From the NCBI RefSeq assembly GCF_036323735.1, contig NW_026947411.1:1033178-1097177 (forward strand): a stretch of DNA of 64,000 nucleotides, given 5' to 3'. Made by a program: the position numbers and the translations under genes. Below, one piece after another: positions 44,321-55,756 of the stretch; position 1 is the first letter of the stretch; the number at the start of each line of letters is the position of its first letter. The DNA comes from Rattus norvegicus. Its lineage: Eukaryota > Chordata > Mammalia > Rodentia > Muridae. The notes below the pieces were generated by a model, which did not search any database, was not told where the DNA came from, and worked only from the letters and a program-made list of their open reading frames with translations.

Positions 44321-44690
44321 AGGCAGAGATGTTTCAATTTCTGAAAATCCATCAATATAATTCACTATATAATGAAACTGAAAGAGAAAAATCACATGAT
44401 AATCTCATTAGATATTTAAAAAGCTTGCAAAAATATTCCAACCCACCTTCATGTTAAAAGGGTGAGAGCAATCAGGGATACGAGTCCTATGCAGAAACAT
44501 AATAGAGGCAATGGACAGCAGGCCGGTACCCAGCATCAACCTAAATGGAAAGAAATGTAAAGCAATTCCTTTAAAGTCAAGGACAATGTAAGGCTGCACA
44601 CTCTCCCTAATTAGTATAGTATTTGAAATTATATCTAGGGTAAAAGCATAGTTCAAATTTGGTTCTGAAATGGAGTATTGCCAAGGCCTG
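44321..44690 (+). mobile_element. Short L1 RT fragment, plus strand
   Basis: The text follows the L1 reverse transcriptase segment around AAAAATCACATGATAATCTC (the HMIISLD region) and later GGCTGCACACTCTCCCTAAT (the GCPLSP region), with many changes. Orientation is opposite to the adjacent L1, so it is a separate or inverted piece. Confidence 0.72.
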
Positions 44691-45534
44691 TGAAGGAGGA
44701 ATGGCACAGAGCTGTAGAAATCCTGGGGTATGGCCCACTCTTCAGCACAGTCTCGTTGGACCTTGGTGAGTCATGAACCCCACGAGGATTTCAGGCAGAG
44801 TGGTGCTCAGTTATTGCACTCATTCTCTCTTAATCTAAGAAGTGCGTGAAAATCCTCATGGAGCTTTCTACCACTCAGAGGGCAGTGCCATTGGCATTTG
44901 CAATAAGAGTGATACAGGTCTTTTAGCAATTGCCTCTGGGGTAGATCATTGCTTCTATCATTGCCCGAGGAAATGTAGAATGATTAGCGAGGACCACAAC
45001 CCATTAAAAGCATTTGGAAAAATAAAATTGTTTGTGAAGCTGGCTAAGATCTTTTCCCTACTGACTCTGATATAAAAAACAATGTATGGAACAATTTGTA
45101 GTTCGGAAAGGCTGGGATCTTTTAAGGTCAGGGATCAAGAACTATGGCGGCACAGGCTAATGGTGTGACTGTCACAAATGCTGGACTGTTGATGACTGCT
45201 TTCTGAACCAGTTTTACCCTCAGCTTCCTGTTAGGATTTAATAAGGTTTGCCAATCACAGATGTGCATTCTGATCATTTAAAGCAGATATAACATTTTTA
45301 TACAGATGTTTAGATTTCTGTTTCTAAAAGATTCTTACAAGTATCCTTTTAAGGATAAATAATACAATACTTTACCATTTCTCTGTGAATTCAAATTGCT
45401 TACTTATGAAGTTACGTTGACCTTGGGAGCAATTTGTTTTCTTTAGGTGTACTATATAATGTTTGTTCTAATACAGTACTGGGTATCACATTTTTCATCA
45501 CTAAGCAAGAGAAGAAAACTAGAATATGATCACA
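44691..45534. other. Unique-looking DNA with one unexplained open frame
   Basis: A plus-strand 77-codon frame at 44842-45075 reads GICNKSDTGLLAIASGVDHC and then PRKCRMISEDHNPLKAFGKI. It is not L1, SINE or ERV text that I recognise, and no start context, splice signals or paralogue in the window support it. It could be a processed-pseudogene piece. Confidence 0.35.
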
Positions 45535-47754
45535 TTTGTAATACAATATTCAATAAATTAAAGGTCTATAGGGAAAATACTGCCCGTTGCGAAACAGAGA
45601 AAACCTAGAAAATTGAACTGTATGTCACAGGAATAATCCTGGGAGTATAAATATTATCTAGAAGAATCACTTCCACTCCATCTTCCTAAATCTTTTCTAC
45701 CCGTGACATGCCCCTGACTAACTTTCACCATTCAGAGCATGTAACCACTAATGAAGAAAAGAGAAGTATCTAACTTTATAGAGAGATGGAGTATGTAAAT
45801 GTTTCCACTGTGACACAAGAGACTCTCCTGGAAAAGGCACTCTTGAAACGGGTCAATGTAAGGAAAGCTGTTCAGCATGTAGGCCATGGGCGTTCTAAGA
45901 GACATTATCATTAGGTCCTCTCTGAAAAATCTCTTGTAACCTAGAGAGCCCTAGCTCCTTTTGTGAGGTCACAAGTGTTGTCCTGATAGCATCTGCCTCT
46001 CAGATATTTCTTCAGTAACCCTAGAGCTTACTAATTGGCCTTTAATTCAGAATAAACAGACATTTTTGAAGGGAGAACAAAGAGGATGAAGAAATCAGAG
46101 ATGTGCAAAGAAAGCTTCCCTTCTGTTTTGGTATCAAAAAGGAAGAATTACCTGGTCCATTTGAGAGCTCAGTGAGTCCGGGGTAGGTGTTTAGTGGGTT
46201 CCCTGAAGAGACAGCCTTCATCTCAGCTTTCCACATATGGGAATGAGGACATGGGAGCCTCTCAAAATCATCTGGACTTACCTGTTCATATGGTTCCTGG
46301 AAGTCAGAGAGTTTATATCATTCATTTCTTTATTCCAAAAGCCAAGGGATGGAAAGGGCACAGTTGTTTTCCTGAGAGTGCATGGCCTTTATTCTTTTTG
46401 ACAAGAAGAAAAGGGACTTAAAGAACACGGGAAGGACAAGTTTTGTAACCCTAGCTCTGTGTAAACTCCTCCATGCTTTAGATTCCTATAGTGCAGTTTG
46501 TGCCTGACCCTGATATCTGGGTTAGAGAAGAGCTTCTATTTTAAACATCATCATCTCAGTCCTTCAACTATTATTTCTATGACTGTCATTACCTGATAGT
46601 GACTCATTAGATTTCTGAGTCAATAGCTGTAACTAGCTGGTAGTTTTCTTTTCTTTTATTTCTTATATCTTTTATTTTTTACAAATTTTATTTCTTTTTT
46701 TAAAATGTATATTTATATATTTATATTTAAAATACTGTTTCCTTTTAGAATTTCCTCCCGTAAGATCCCTAACAGGTCCCTCTCCACTTCTTCTATAAAC
46801 CATCCCATTACTGTCCCTTCACATTCCCTTTAAATGCAAGTCAAACCAAGGGAGGACCAAGGGCTTAACCTTCCTTTGGTGCCCAACAAGGCCATCCTCT
46901 ACTACAAATGCAGTTGGAGCCTTAGGTCTTTCCATTTTCCACCTTTGAATATTGGTCTCATACCAGAAAGATCTGGTTCATTGGCATTTTTGTTCTTAAG
47001 GGTTGAAAGCCTTTTCAGCTCTTATTATCCTTTCTCAGAATCTACCAACTGGAACTCCATTTCCAGTTTACTGGTTTGCCATTGACATTCACATTTGTAT
47101 TTGACATGCTCTAGCTTTGTATCTCAGGAAATATCTATATCTGTTTCCTGGCAGAATGCATTTCTTAGCTTCATCAATGTTATCCAGTTGTGGTGGTTGA
47201 ATATATATATACTTTAGGTGCTTCCTACACCTATTAGGTTAGGTGGAATGATTACATGGATTCTGCACAACTAGGTCAAGAATGTAGAGTTTGCAAATGA
47301 GTATATCAAAGAGACTCCCTCCTGTACTTATGAAGGTATTGAGTTGAGGTTTCACTGTTCCTCAAGTCTTTCTTCCCCCTGCCCATGCTCCTGTTTCTTA
47401 TATATGACATTAAGGAAGAATCATGGCAACACATCTAAAACCTTCAAGTCTGGCAATGGGAACACAGGAAGTAGATAATGTAGTACAGATATCAAATGTG
47501 AATAGAGAAAAGAATTGTATACTCCATGTGGTCCTTTGCTTTATTGATGTTGGTAATTTTTGAATAACATAAGGATTTGGGAATTTATAATTGAAGTAGT
47601 TACACCATATTTACACTGTTATTCTCAGTCTATAGATGGGCCCAATTTGTTTCAAAAATCATAGCAGAGAATGGAATTTGAAAACAGAATTTTTGAGTAC
47701 ATATTCAGGAATATTTATAATGTCCCCTATGAAGGAATGTACAATAGGAAAGTG
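45535..47754. repeat. Tandem array unit 1 (about 2.2 kb)
   Basis: Aligns with unit 2 over nearly its whole length and with unit 3 over its first part. Shared text includes AAAACCTAGAAAATTGAACT, TCCTGGAAGTCAGAGAGTTT and CATGCCCCTGACT. It includes an antisense L1 3' UTR. No coding sequence recognised. Confidence 0.88.
46690..47330 (-). mobile_element. L1 3' UTR, antisense, inside array unit 1
   Basis: Plus-strand text includes GACCAAGGGCTTAACCTTCC, AAGGCCATCCTCTACTACAA and ATTCACATTTGTATTTGACA. The same fragment sits at the same place in unit 2, so the L1 insertion predates the amplification. Confidence 0.82.
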
Positions 47755-48874
47755 AAATACAATATTCATTCAACGAAAGGTGTGTAGGTAAAGTACTGGC
47801 CTTTATAAAATTAAGAAAACCTAGAAAATTGAACTGTATGTCACAGGAATTGACCTGGGAATAAAAATATTATCCAGAAGAATCTCCTCCACTCCAAGTT
47901 CCTAAATAATTTCTATCCATGCCATGCCCCTGACTCATTTTCTCCATTCAGAAGTCACTAGCTTTAGAGAGATGGAGAACGAAAGTTTCCACTGTGTCAC
48001 AGGAGACATACCTAAATTGGCACCCTCAAAACTGGTTAATGTAAGGAAAGCTGTTTAGAGTCAGGCCATGGCAGTTCTCAGTGACAATATCATTAGGCTC
48101 TCCCTGAAAAATCTCTTGTATCCTTGAGAGCACTAGCTTCTTCTGTGATGTAATAAGTGTTGTCCTGACTGCAAATGCCTCTCAGATATTACTTCAGTAC
48201 CTATAGGTTTTACTAATTGGCCTCAAATTCAGGGGAAACAGTCATTAGGGAGGGAGAACAAAGACGATGAAGAAATCAGAGATGGGGAGAACGAAGCTGG
48301 TCTTCTGTCTTGGTATAAAAGAAGGAAGAAATACATCATCCCTGAGAAATCTCACTGAAGCCTTGGTAGGAGTGGAATATGTAAGTTGAAGAGATAGAAT
48401 TGATCTGATCCTTCCACACATGGGATCAGGAGCTGGGAGCCTCTCAGAAGAATCTGGACTTCCCTGCTTCTAATGGTTCCTGGAAGTCAGAGAGTTTATA
48501 TCATTAATTTCTTTCTCCCAAAAGCCAGGTGTTTGGAAGGACAGTGTTCTTTTCCTTAGAGCTCATGGATTTTTGTTCTTATTGCCCAGAAGAAAATGGT
48601 CCTAAGGAAGAAGTGAAAAATAAGTATACTTTCCTCACCTCAGAGTAAACTCCTCAATTATTTGGATACTTATAGAGCAGTAAGTGTCTGATACTGGTAT
48701 TTGGGAGAAAGAAGTGCTCCAAATTTGATCTTCATCATCTCAATCTTTCCACTAGTATTATTCTGACTATAAATCCCTGACAGGAACCCTTTGGATTACT
48801 GACTCAATAGGTCTGATTAGCTGCTAATTATCTTTTGTTTTTTTTTTCCTTTTTTTTTTAGCAAATTTTATACC

Positions 48875-48974
48875 TTTTTTTTTTTTGGTTCTTTTTTTCG
48901 GAGCTGGGGACCGAACCCAGGGCCTTGCGCTTCCTAGGTAAGCGCTCTACCACTGAGCTAAATCCCCAGCCCCG
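48875..48974 (-). mobile_element. ID SINE, minus strand, in array unit 2
   Basis: T-rich tail, then the antisense ID body ending TGAGCTAAATCCCCAGCCCC. A flanking repeat ATACCTTTTTT is present on both sides (about 48870 and 48978). Unit 1 lacks it, so it inserted after the array formed. Confidence 0.95.
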
Positions 48975-48975
48975 T

Positions 48976-49464
48976 ATATACCTTTTTTAATTGGATATTT
49001 CTATATTTACATTTCAAATGTTATTTCCTTTCCCAGTTTCCTGTCCTTAATATTCCTAGCTGGTCCCCTTATCCTTATCTATAACCTTTACTGTGCTTTG
49101 ACATTCCATTTAACTAGGGAGAACCAAGGGCTTCTCCTTCCATTGATGATCAACATCGCCATACTATGCCACATATGCAGTTGGAGCCACAGGTCTGTAC
49201 ATAAACAGTCATGGAATATTGGTTTAATACCAGAAAGCCCTGGTTAATTGAACTTGTTGTTCTTATGGGGGTTGAAAGCCCATTCGGCTCTTGTAATCCT
49301 TTCTCAACATCTACAAACAAGGGGTCTGTATTCAGTTCTCTGGTTTGCCACTAGCAATCACTTCTGTATTTGACATGCTCTAGCTGTGTCTCTCATGAAA
49401 GATCTAAAACCATTTATTGGCAGAATGCAATTTTATCTTCATCAATCTTATCTAGTTTTTGTGC

Positions 49465-49529
<65 letters not shown>

Positions 49530-49673
49530 GTATATATATACACATATATATATACATACATACATATATATAAGTGAATACATACATACATATATATATA
49601 TATAAGTGAATACATACACACACATATATACATATATATACATATATACATATATACATATATATACATTTAT

Positions 49674-49734
<61 letters not shown>

Positions 49735-49850
49735 TTTGGTGGATCCTACAACTAGGAATTTTGGTTTAATATTTGGATGGATTCTGCATAACAAGGTGAA
49801 GACTATAGGATCCACAAGTGACAATTGCAAATAGACTACCTCCTGTTTTT
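48976..49850 (-). mobile_element. L1 3' UTR, antisense, inside array unit 2
   Basis: Counterpart of 46690-47330, interrupted by the expanded TA tract. CCAAGGGCTTCTCCTTCCAT and ATGCAGTTGGAGCCACAGGT are typical. Confidence 0.82.
49468..49731. repeat. Compound (TA)n/(TATG)n/(CATA)n tract, about 260 bases
   Basis: TA runs at both ends flank GTATATG and CATACATA words, including an internal tandem pair (AAGTGAATACATAC at 49572 and 49603). The poly-Tyr/Ile frames are artefacts. Unit 1 has only a short TA run here (47206-47214). Confidence 0.97.
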
Positions 49851-50274
49851 TATAACCTATTGAATTTGAGGTTTCATTGGACCACAAGCCATTCCTATCA
49901 CTGCCCATCACTCAGAAACTGATGTGTTGCCTGAAGAAAGAATCATGGTAAAACATCCAAAACCCTCAAGCCTATCCCTGGGAACACAAGAAGGTAGATA
50001 TTAGAGGACTGATATCTAATAGAACTTCAGAACCACATTCTTTACTCCATGTTGTCCTTTGCTTTACTGATGTCTTGTAATTAATGGATAAAATATGGAT
50101 TTGGGAGTTGATCATTAGAAGTAGGTACACAATATTTCCACTCTTATATTCACTCTATAGCTGAGCCACGTTTGATACCAAATTCATTGCAAAAAATGGA
50201 ATTTGAAAAATGAAATTTTGAGTACACATGCAGGAACATATATAATGTCCCCTGTAAATGAATTTACAATCAGA

Positions 50275-50875
50275 AAATATAAAACAATATTCACTCAATT
50301 AAAGTTCTGTAGGGAAAATACTGGCACCAGCGAAACAGGGAAAACCTAGGGGATTGAACTTTATGTCACAGGATTTGACCGGAGAATAAAATTAATCTCG
50401 AGAAGAATATCTTTCCTTCTGTGTTCCTAGATCTTTTCTACCCATGACGAGCCCCTGACTAACTTTCTTCATTCAGAGCATGTAATCACTAATAAAGCAG
50501 AGAGAAGTCTCTAGCTGTACAGAGATGTAGCATGTAAATATTTCTACTGTGTCACAGGAGACACTACTGGAAAGTGCACAACCAAATCTGGTCAATGCAA
50601 GGAAGCTCTTGAGCAGGTAGGCTATGGCAGTTCCATCATCATTAGGCCCTCCTTGAAAATTCAATTGTGTCCTGGAGAGCCGTAGCTTCTTCTGTGATAT
50701 CCAAGTTTTGTTTTGACAGCAACTACCTCCTTCCATATGTCTATGGTTTAGTAATTGGCATCTAATTCAGAGTAAAGAGCGATTTGGGAGAGAGAACAAA
50801 TAGGAAGAAGGGATCAGAGATGGGGATGAGGAAGCTGGCCTCTTGTCTTGGTATAAAAGTAAAGAAGAAATAAGT
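50275..50875. repeat. Tandem array unit 3 (partial)
   Basis: Matches the first 600 bases of units 1 and 2 (GGGAAAATACTGGCACC, TTTCTACTGTGTCACAGGAG, TTGGTATAAAAGTAAAGAAG). It then diverges into the repeat-rich open region. Confidence 0.88.
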
Positions 50876-53395
50876 GGTTTTTGGAAAACACCCTGAGCAG
50901 ATGGCTTTAGTTCTTTTGTTCTTCTATGGGTTAACCGAGCTCTTGGAGAAGTTGGTGAACATCCTAAAGACCTTTTGGCAGATGGTAAAGTTTCTAGACA
51001 CCCCTTTTTGTATTTCAATGATCCTAGGGATTGTATGACTAAAGGTAATTGTTTTCTAGGACGAGTGCTAGAGCAAGATAGATTTTTAGGTGCTTTAAAA
51101 GACATGGAATTTTTCTGATATACTTGGACTAATGGCACAAGGTCTAAATGATTTTTTTTTCGATGTGGACTTTCCCTCAGACCTTTGGTAATATAAAAAA
51201 AAGGTTTTATATGTTTGAAGTCTAATTTGCACAATGACAAACCACTTTGAGCATGGAGAACACTTTCTGGAGCCCTAGAGAGGGGTGAAGAAATTCTCTT
51301 AAACCCTAGGGTAGACGGTGAACATGCCTTTTTTGTAGAAGGAGGAGTTACTTGAGCATCTTGGGACAATATGGAATGTCCAGCAAGTCCTTTCAAGGAA
51401 TGGCATCTTTGCAAACTTCCTTCATATTTTTTGGAAATTCCATGGCCCTTTGGACAGATGGAGAATGTTAGGACTCACCTGAGGAGAAAATGTAGCTTTT
51501 GCTGTCTCTTTGGCTGCAGAAGATGGCACAAGATCCCTTTTGGCAGAAGGGGGATGTTTGAAACTATCTTCTTTAGAGGAAATTTCTCAAGACTACATCA
51601 GAAGGATCAAATCTTAACCTTTTTTTTTATAGAAACTGGATGCCTGTGGTCCACTTTGGTAGAGGGAGAATGTCGCCTCTTTATCCCCAGAGTGGACATG
51701 TTAAATAAATCTACTTAGGTATATGGGGATAGTTCTAAAACATGCTGTTCAGATGCAGTAGATCCTAAGACATCCTTCTCAGATGAGGAAGGTCTTAATG
51801 TACCGTGTATACGTGTAGAATCCTTACTGTGATATCAGAATGGAGGGTATGTATTAGAGCTACCTCTGAAAATGTGACCTCTCCCTGAGCATCATAGACA
51901 TATTCTAGATATTGTTTTGTAACTGTGGAAGTTCCAAGAGAAATTTCTTCTGCTGGAGAAGTGGAAACCGACTTTCCTATAGAAGTGTCAGGTTCCCTAG
52001 CCTGCTTGAGAGGCAAAACAGGCTCCAAAGCCCCTTCAGAAGATGAGGTAAAATCCAGAGCTTTTGAGGTATTTGGCAGATGTTCTGGGTCTGCTTGTGG
52101 GTATAAAGAAGGAATTGCAATCCTTTCTGAATATTTGGAAGAGTGTGTAGCATCTTCTGTAGTTGGGGAAGATGGCTGATTTTGAGGAGATAAGGAAGTT
52201 CCTATAGCCTACTGTGGAATTTGTGGAGGTCGTATTCATTCTTTTACACTAATGGAATACAAGGAATCCCTTTCCTCAGTTGTTGAGGATGCTACAGACT
52301 CTGGTGTTCGCATTTCATGGTTCACATATGGTTGGGTCCATAACCTTCTCTACAGATGGAATCTGTCCTAGAATATCTTTTGTATATGTGTCACATCCAC
52401 AAGACATTTCTAAAGATGTGGCTATGGGTAGACCTCCTTTTGTAGAAGTTTCTTGTCCCACAGTCTCTTTATGAGATAGAGTAATACTCAGAGAATACTG
52501 CTCAGTTTTGGGAAGTTCTAGCATCTCTGATGTATATGTGGAAAATTTTGGAGCCTCTGCTTTCAGGACAGAACGACTTAGAGTCCCCTGAGGAGGTAGG
52601 GGATATTTTATCTTCTCTGCACATTGTATAAATATGGAGTCTGCATGGCTCATTGACAGTGTGTTTTGATAAACTTGGCTTTTGTGGGCCTAATGGGATG
52701 TCAGGAGGGTCCCTTCAGTGGAGAGGATATTTGAATAATTCTCTATTATATAGGGACATTTGAAGTACTGGGGGATATGGTGAGGCTGCTAGAACATATT
52801 TTTTATGTGCAGAAGGCACAGGAGTTCCATCGGTGGATTCAGAAATTTCTACCACATCTTGCGTGGGTGTGGAACTCTCAAGAGCCCCTTCTGAAACTGT
52901 CAATGGTCCTTGATCTAATGGTGTACATGCAGAAAATTTTGTCTCTTCTTGGGCTGGTATGTGTGTTATGAGGTTCACTTGGGTATTTGTAACTGTATTT
53001 TGTACGCCTTGGATCATAAGTGATGATTTAAGCGCATTTTTAATAGTGGAGGACTTTGAATGTCCTCTTGGCTTAATAGGGTAGTTCTGCAATCCGCTTT
53101 GTCAGCAGAATCAGGTTTCAAACTCATTTTACCCGAAGCAGATTTCATAAGCACGTTGGTGGAGATAGGGCACATCTTTGACTGTCTTTGTGAATGGACA
53201 GAGCTCTCTGCCCTGCTTTGGCAGCTGGCAAAGGTATTAAAGTCTCTTCTGGAGAAGGGGCAGGACTTATTCCACTTGTGGAATATGAGAAATCACTGAG
53301 ATTACCTTTAAGAGAAGAAGATTTCCAGCCCCTTTTTTTTTTCTGATTGGGCCTGTTGTACCTCCCCTTAACCAGAAGCGTCTTCTCCAACAAAA
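50876..53395 (-). pseudogene. Possible decayed repeat-rich coding exon, minus strand
   Basis: Several long minus-strand frames follow one another: 53145-53393, 52715-53092, 52315-52653, 51795-52028 and 50767-51414 (215 codons). They are Ser/Thr/Pro/Lys-rich with recurring short motifs. One type looks like PSAKRSLGCSPTSPRA or PSTKKACSPSTLG, and another like ALESSTPTQDVVEIS. The DNA shows matching degenerate periodicity (on the plus strand, words like TTTGGCAGATGG and TTCAGAAGATGAG recur every few tens of bases). Between the frames there are stops and frameshifts. This could be a broken exon of a low-complexity, fast-evolving protein such as those of testis-expressed families, or a non-coding minisatellite. 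I do not recognise the family. Confidence 0.35.
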
Positions 53396-53466
53396 TTTGG
53401 AGGAGAACTGGAAAGACTGAGGACCTGTAAGATAGGGAGTGAACATTTGAAATCCTTTGGAAAGTC

Positions 53467-54619
53467 TGTGGGACAAGAGCTGAACACCCAGAAGAGTGTG
53501 CAATACTGAGACCTCAGCGAGGAGACCCTGCTACTTCTTCCCACATGTGCTCAGATCCCTAGCCCAAGAGGAAACTGCATAGTGCCACTGGATACATGAA
53601 TATAGGAGCAGTCAATCTGCAGGAGCCCTGCAGTCCAAACTGCAGCTGAATCTGAACTTGTCCAAACAGTGTTCTACACCCAAATGTCATGAGGGGTGGG
53701 GAAGTATTACACTGTCAGAGGGGCAGAAACCCGTGAGAACTCTGCTCAAATTCCTGACTCAAGAAAAAAACACCTAGCTCCATCTGGGCCTCCTGTGCAT
53801 AGGAACCTAGGAGCAGTAGGGTCAAGACACTTCTGGTTGCAGCCCTTATGGAAAGCTGAAAGTCAGCCCAACAAGTGAGTTCAGGCCTGAGAGAAGAGGT
53901 GATTCCAACTTTTCTGCTTGAAGCGAGCTCACTGGTTGACTCAGGACATGCAAAGGCAGAACTCCTCTGGGATCAGGCATTTCCAGTTTCAAGCTGGCTC
54001 CTGAACCTTGCTGATTCCAGCACAAAGCTCCCTTCTCCTAGAAACTGTGGGAGAGAGAGCTGATCACCCAGGAGTGTGGGCAATACTGAGCATACAATGC
54101 ACACAGACTACCACTTCTGCCCACAATTACCCACATCTCTGGCCCAAGACAAAATTGCATAGTGACTCTGGAATAGAGGAGGAGTAAATCTACTGGAGCA
54201 CCATGTTCCAGACTGTGCCTGGATCGGAACTGATCTTGTCAAACAGCTCCCTGTACCCAAATCATGATGGTGGGGTAACTAGAGCCTCAGAGAAGCAGAC
54301 ACTCCTGGGAAATCAGAGGAGACTACTCTCTGCCCAGATTCCTGACTCAAGAGGAAAACACCTTGTACCATCTGTGCCCCCTCCCCCCACAGAGGGACCT
54401 AGGAGAAGTATGGGAAGTTCCTTCTGGTTCCCGCCCACAGGGACAGCTGAAAGTAAGTAGACAGGAGCAACTACATGCCTGAGAGCAGAATACTCTGTTC
54501 CCTTAACTGGGTAAAAGAAAACAGGAAAACAGGTCTACAGCAGCCCTGACACACGAGCCTACAGGACGGTCAAGCCACTGTCAGAAAGAGCAAGACAAGC
54601 TAATTCCAGAGACCACCTG
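53467..54619 (+). repeat. L1 5' UTR tandem monomers (period about 579)
   Basis: Monomer 1 starts TGTGGGACAAGAGCTGA (53467) and monomer 2 starts TGTGGGAGAGAGAGCTGA (54046). Both share CAATACTGAG, TTCCTGACTCAAGA and GGACCTAGGAG-like blocks in the same order. In active L1 such monomers carry the internal promoter. The second runs into ORF1. Confidence 0.85.
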
Positions 54620-55698
54620 ATGGCCACAGGAAAGCACAGGAACACAAACAACAGAAACCAAGACTACTTGGGCTCAACAGAACCCAATTCTCCCATCAAA
54701 ACAAACACTGGATATCTAAACACACCAGAAAAGGAAGATCTAAATATAATTTCACATTTATCATGATGATGGAGGATGTTAAGAATAGTAACTCCCTTAA
54801 GAAAATGCAGGACAATAGAAAAAACTGAAGTAAACAAATATAATGCAAGAAAGAGGGAACACAAAACTACCTTAAAGAACTACTTGAAAAACAGCATAAC
54901 AGGAGAAGGAAATAAACAAAACCACCCAGGAGTTAAAAATGGAAATAGAAACAATAAAGTAAGCACAAGGAAGATAACCCTGGAAATGGAAAACCTAGGA
55001 CAGAGACCAGGAGTCATAGAAGTGAGAATCACCAACAGGATAAAAGACATAGAAGACATAATCTAAGGAGCAGAAGAATCACACAACTGTCAAACATAAT
55101 GTAAAACAGAAAAGACCTAGCTCAAAACATAAAGGATATCCAGGACACAATGAGAAGATCAAACCTAGTCTTAACAGGTATAGAAGAAAGTGAAGACTGT
55201 CAACATCAAGGGACAGTAATATCTTCAACAAAATTATAGAGTAAAACTTCCCTAATCTGAAGAAAGAGATGCCCATAAACATACACAAAGCCTACAGAAC
55301 TCCAAATAGATTGGACCAGAAAAGGATATTCTCCCATCACATAATAGTCAAAACACCAAATGCCTAAAACAAATAAAAATGTTAAAAACTGTAAGGAAAA
55401 AGGTCAAGTAATATATAAAGGCAAAGTTATCAGAATTAAATCAGAATTCTTTTCAGATACTATGAAAGTCAGAAGATCATAGACAGATGTCATACAGACA
55501 CTAAGAGAATAAAAACACCATCCCAGGGTACTGTATCCATCAAAACTCTCAATTAACAAAGACGGAGAATCCAAGATATCCCATGACTAAACGAAATTTA
55601 CACAATACCTTTCTACATATCTAGTCTTATAAAGGACACTAACTGGCAAGACCGAACACAAGGATTCAAGTAAAACCATAGATAAAGCAAGAAATTAG
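54620..55698 (+). pseudogene. L1 ORF1p pseudogene
   Basis: The ATG at 54620 (MATGKHRNT-type start) opens ORF1, the L1 RNA-binding chaperone. The standard order is visible in the DNA: N-terminus, coiled coil (about 54770-55010), RRM-like core (around 55180-55260) and C-terminal domain (TCAGAAGATCATAGACAGAT region). The TAG of the old frame is at 55696-55698. Many indels and stops leave no open frame longer than about 96 codons, so this copy is more decayed than that at 35131. Confidence 0.85.
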
Positions 55699-55756
55699 TC
55701 TTTTCACAACAACACATAGAGAAGAGAAGCACACAAACATAAACTAACCTCCAATT

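Larger units (their letters stand above)
47755..50274. repeat. Tandem array unit 2 (about 2.5 kb)
   Basis: Same content as unit 1 plus two additions, an antisense ID at 48875-48974 and a much expanded TA-rich tract at 49468-49731. The end of this unit (49850-50274) matches the end of unit 1 (47330-47754). Confidence 0.88.

Noticed and set aside
49386..49911. Ile/Tyr-rich frames on both strands
   Set aside because: Artefact of the TA-rich tract.
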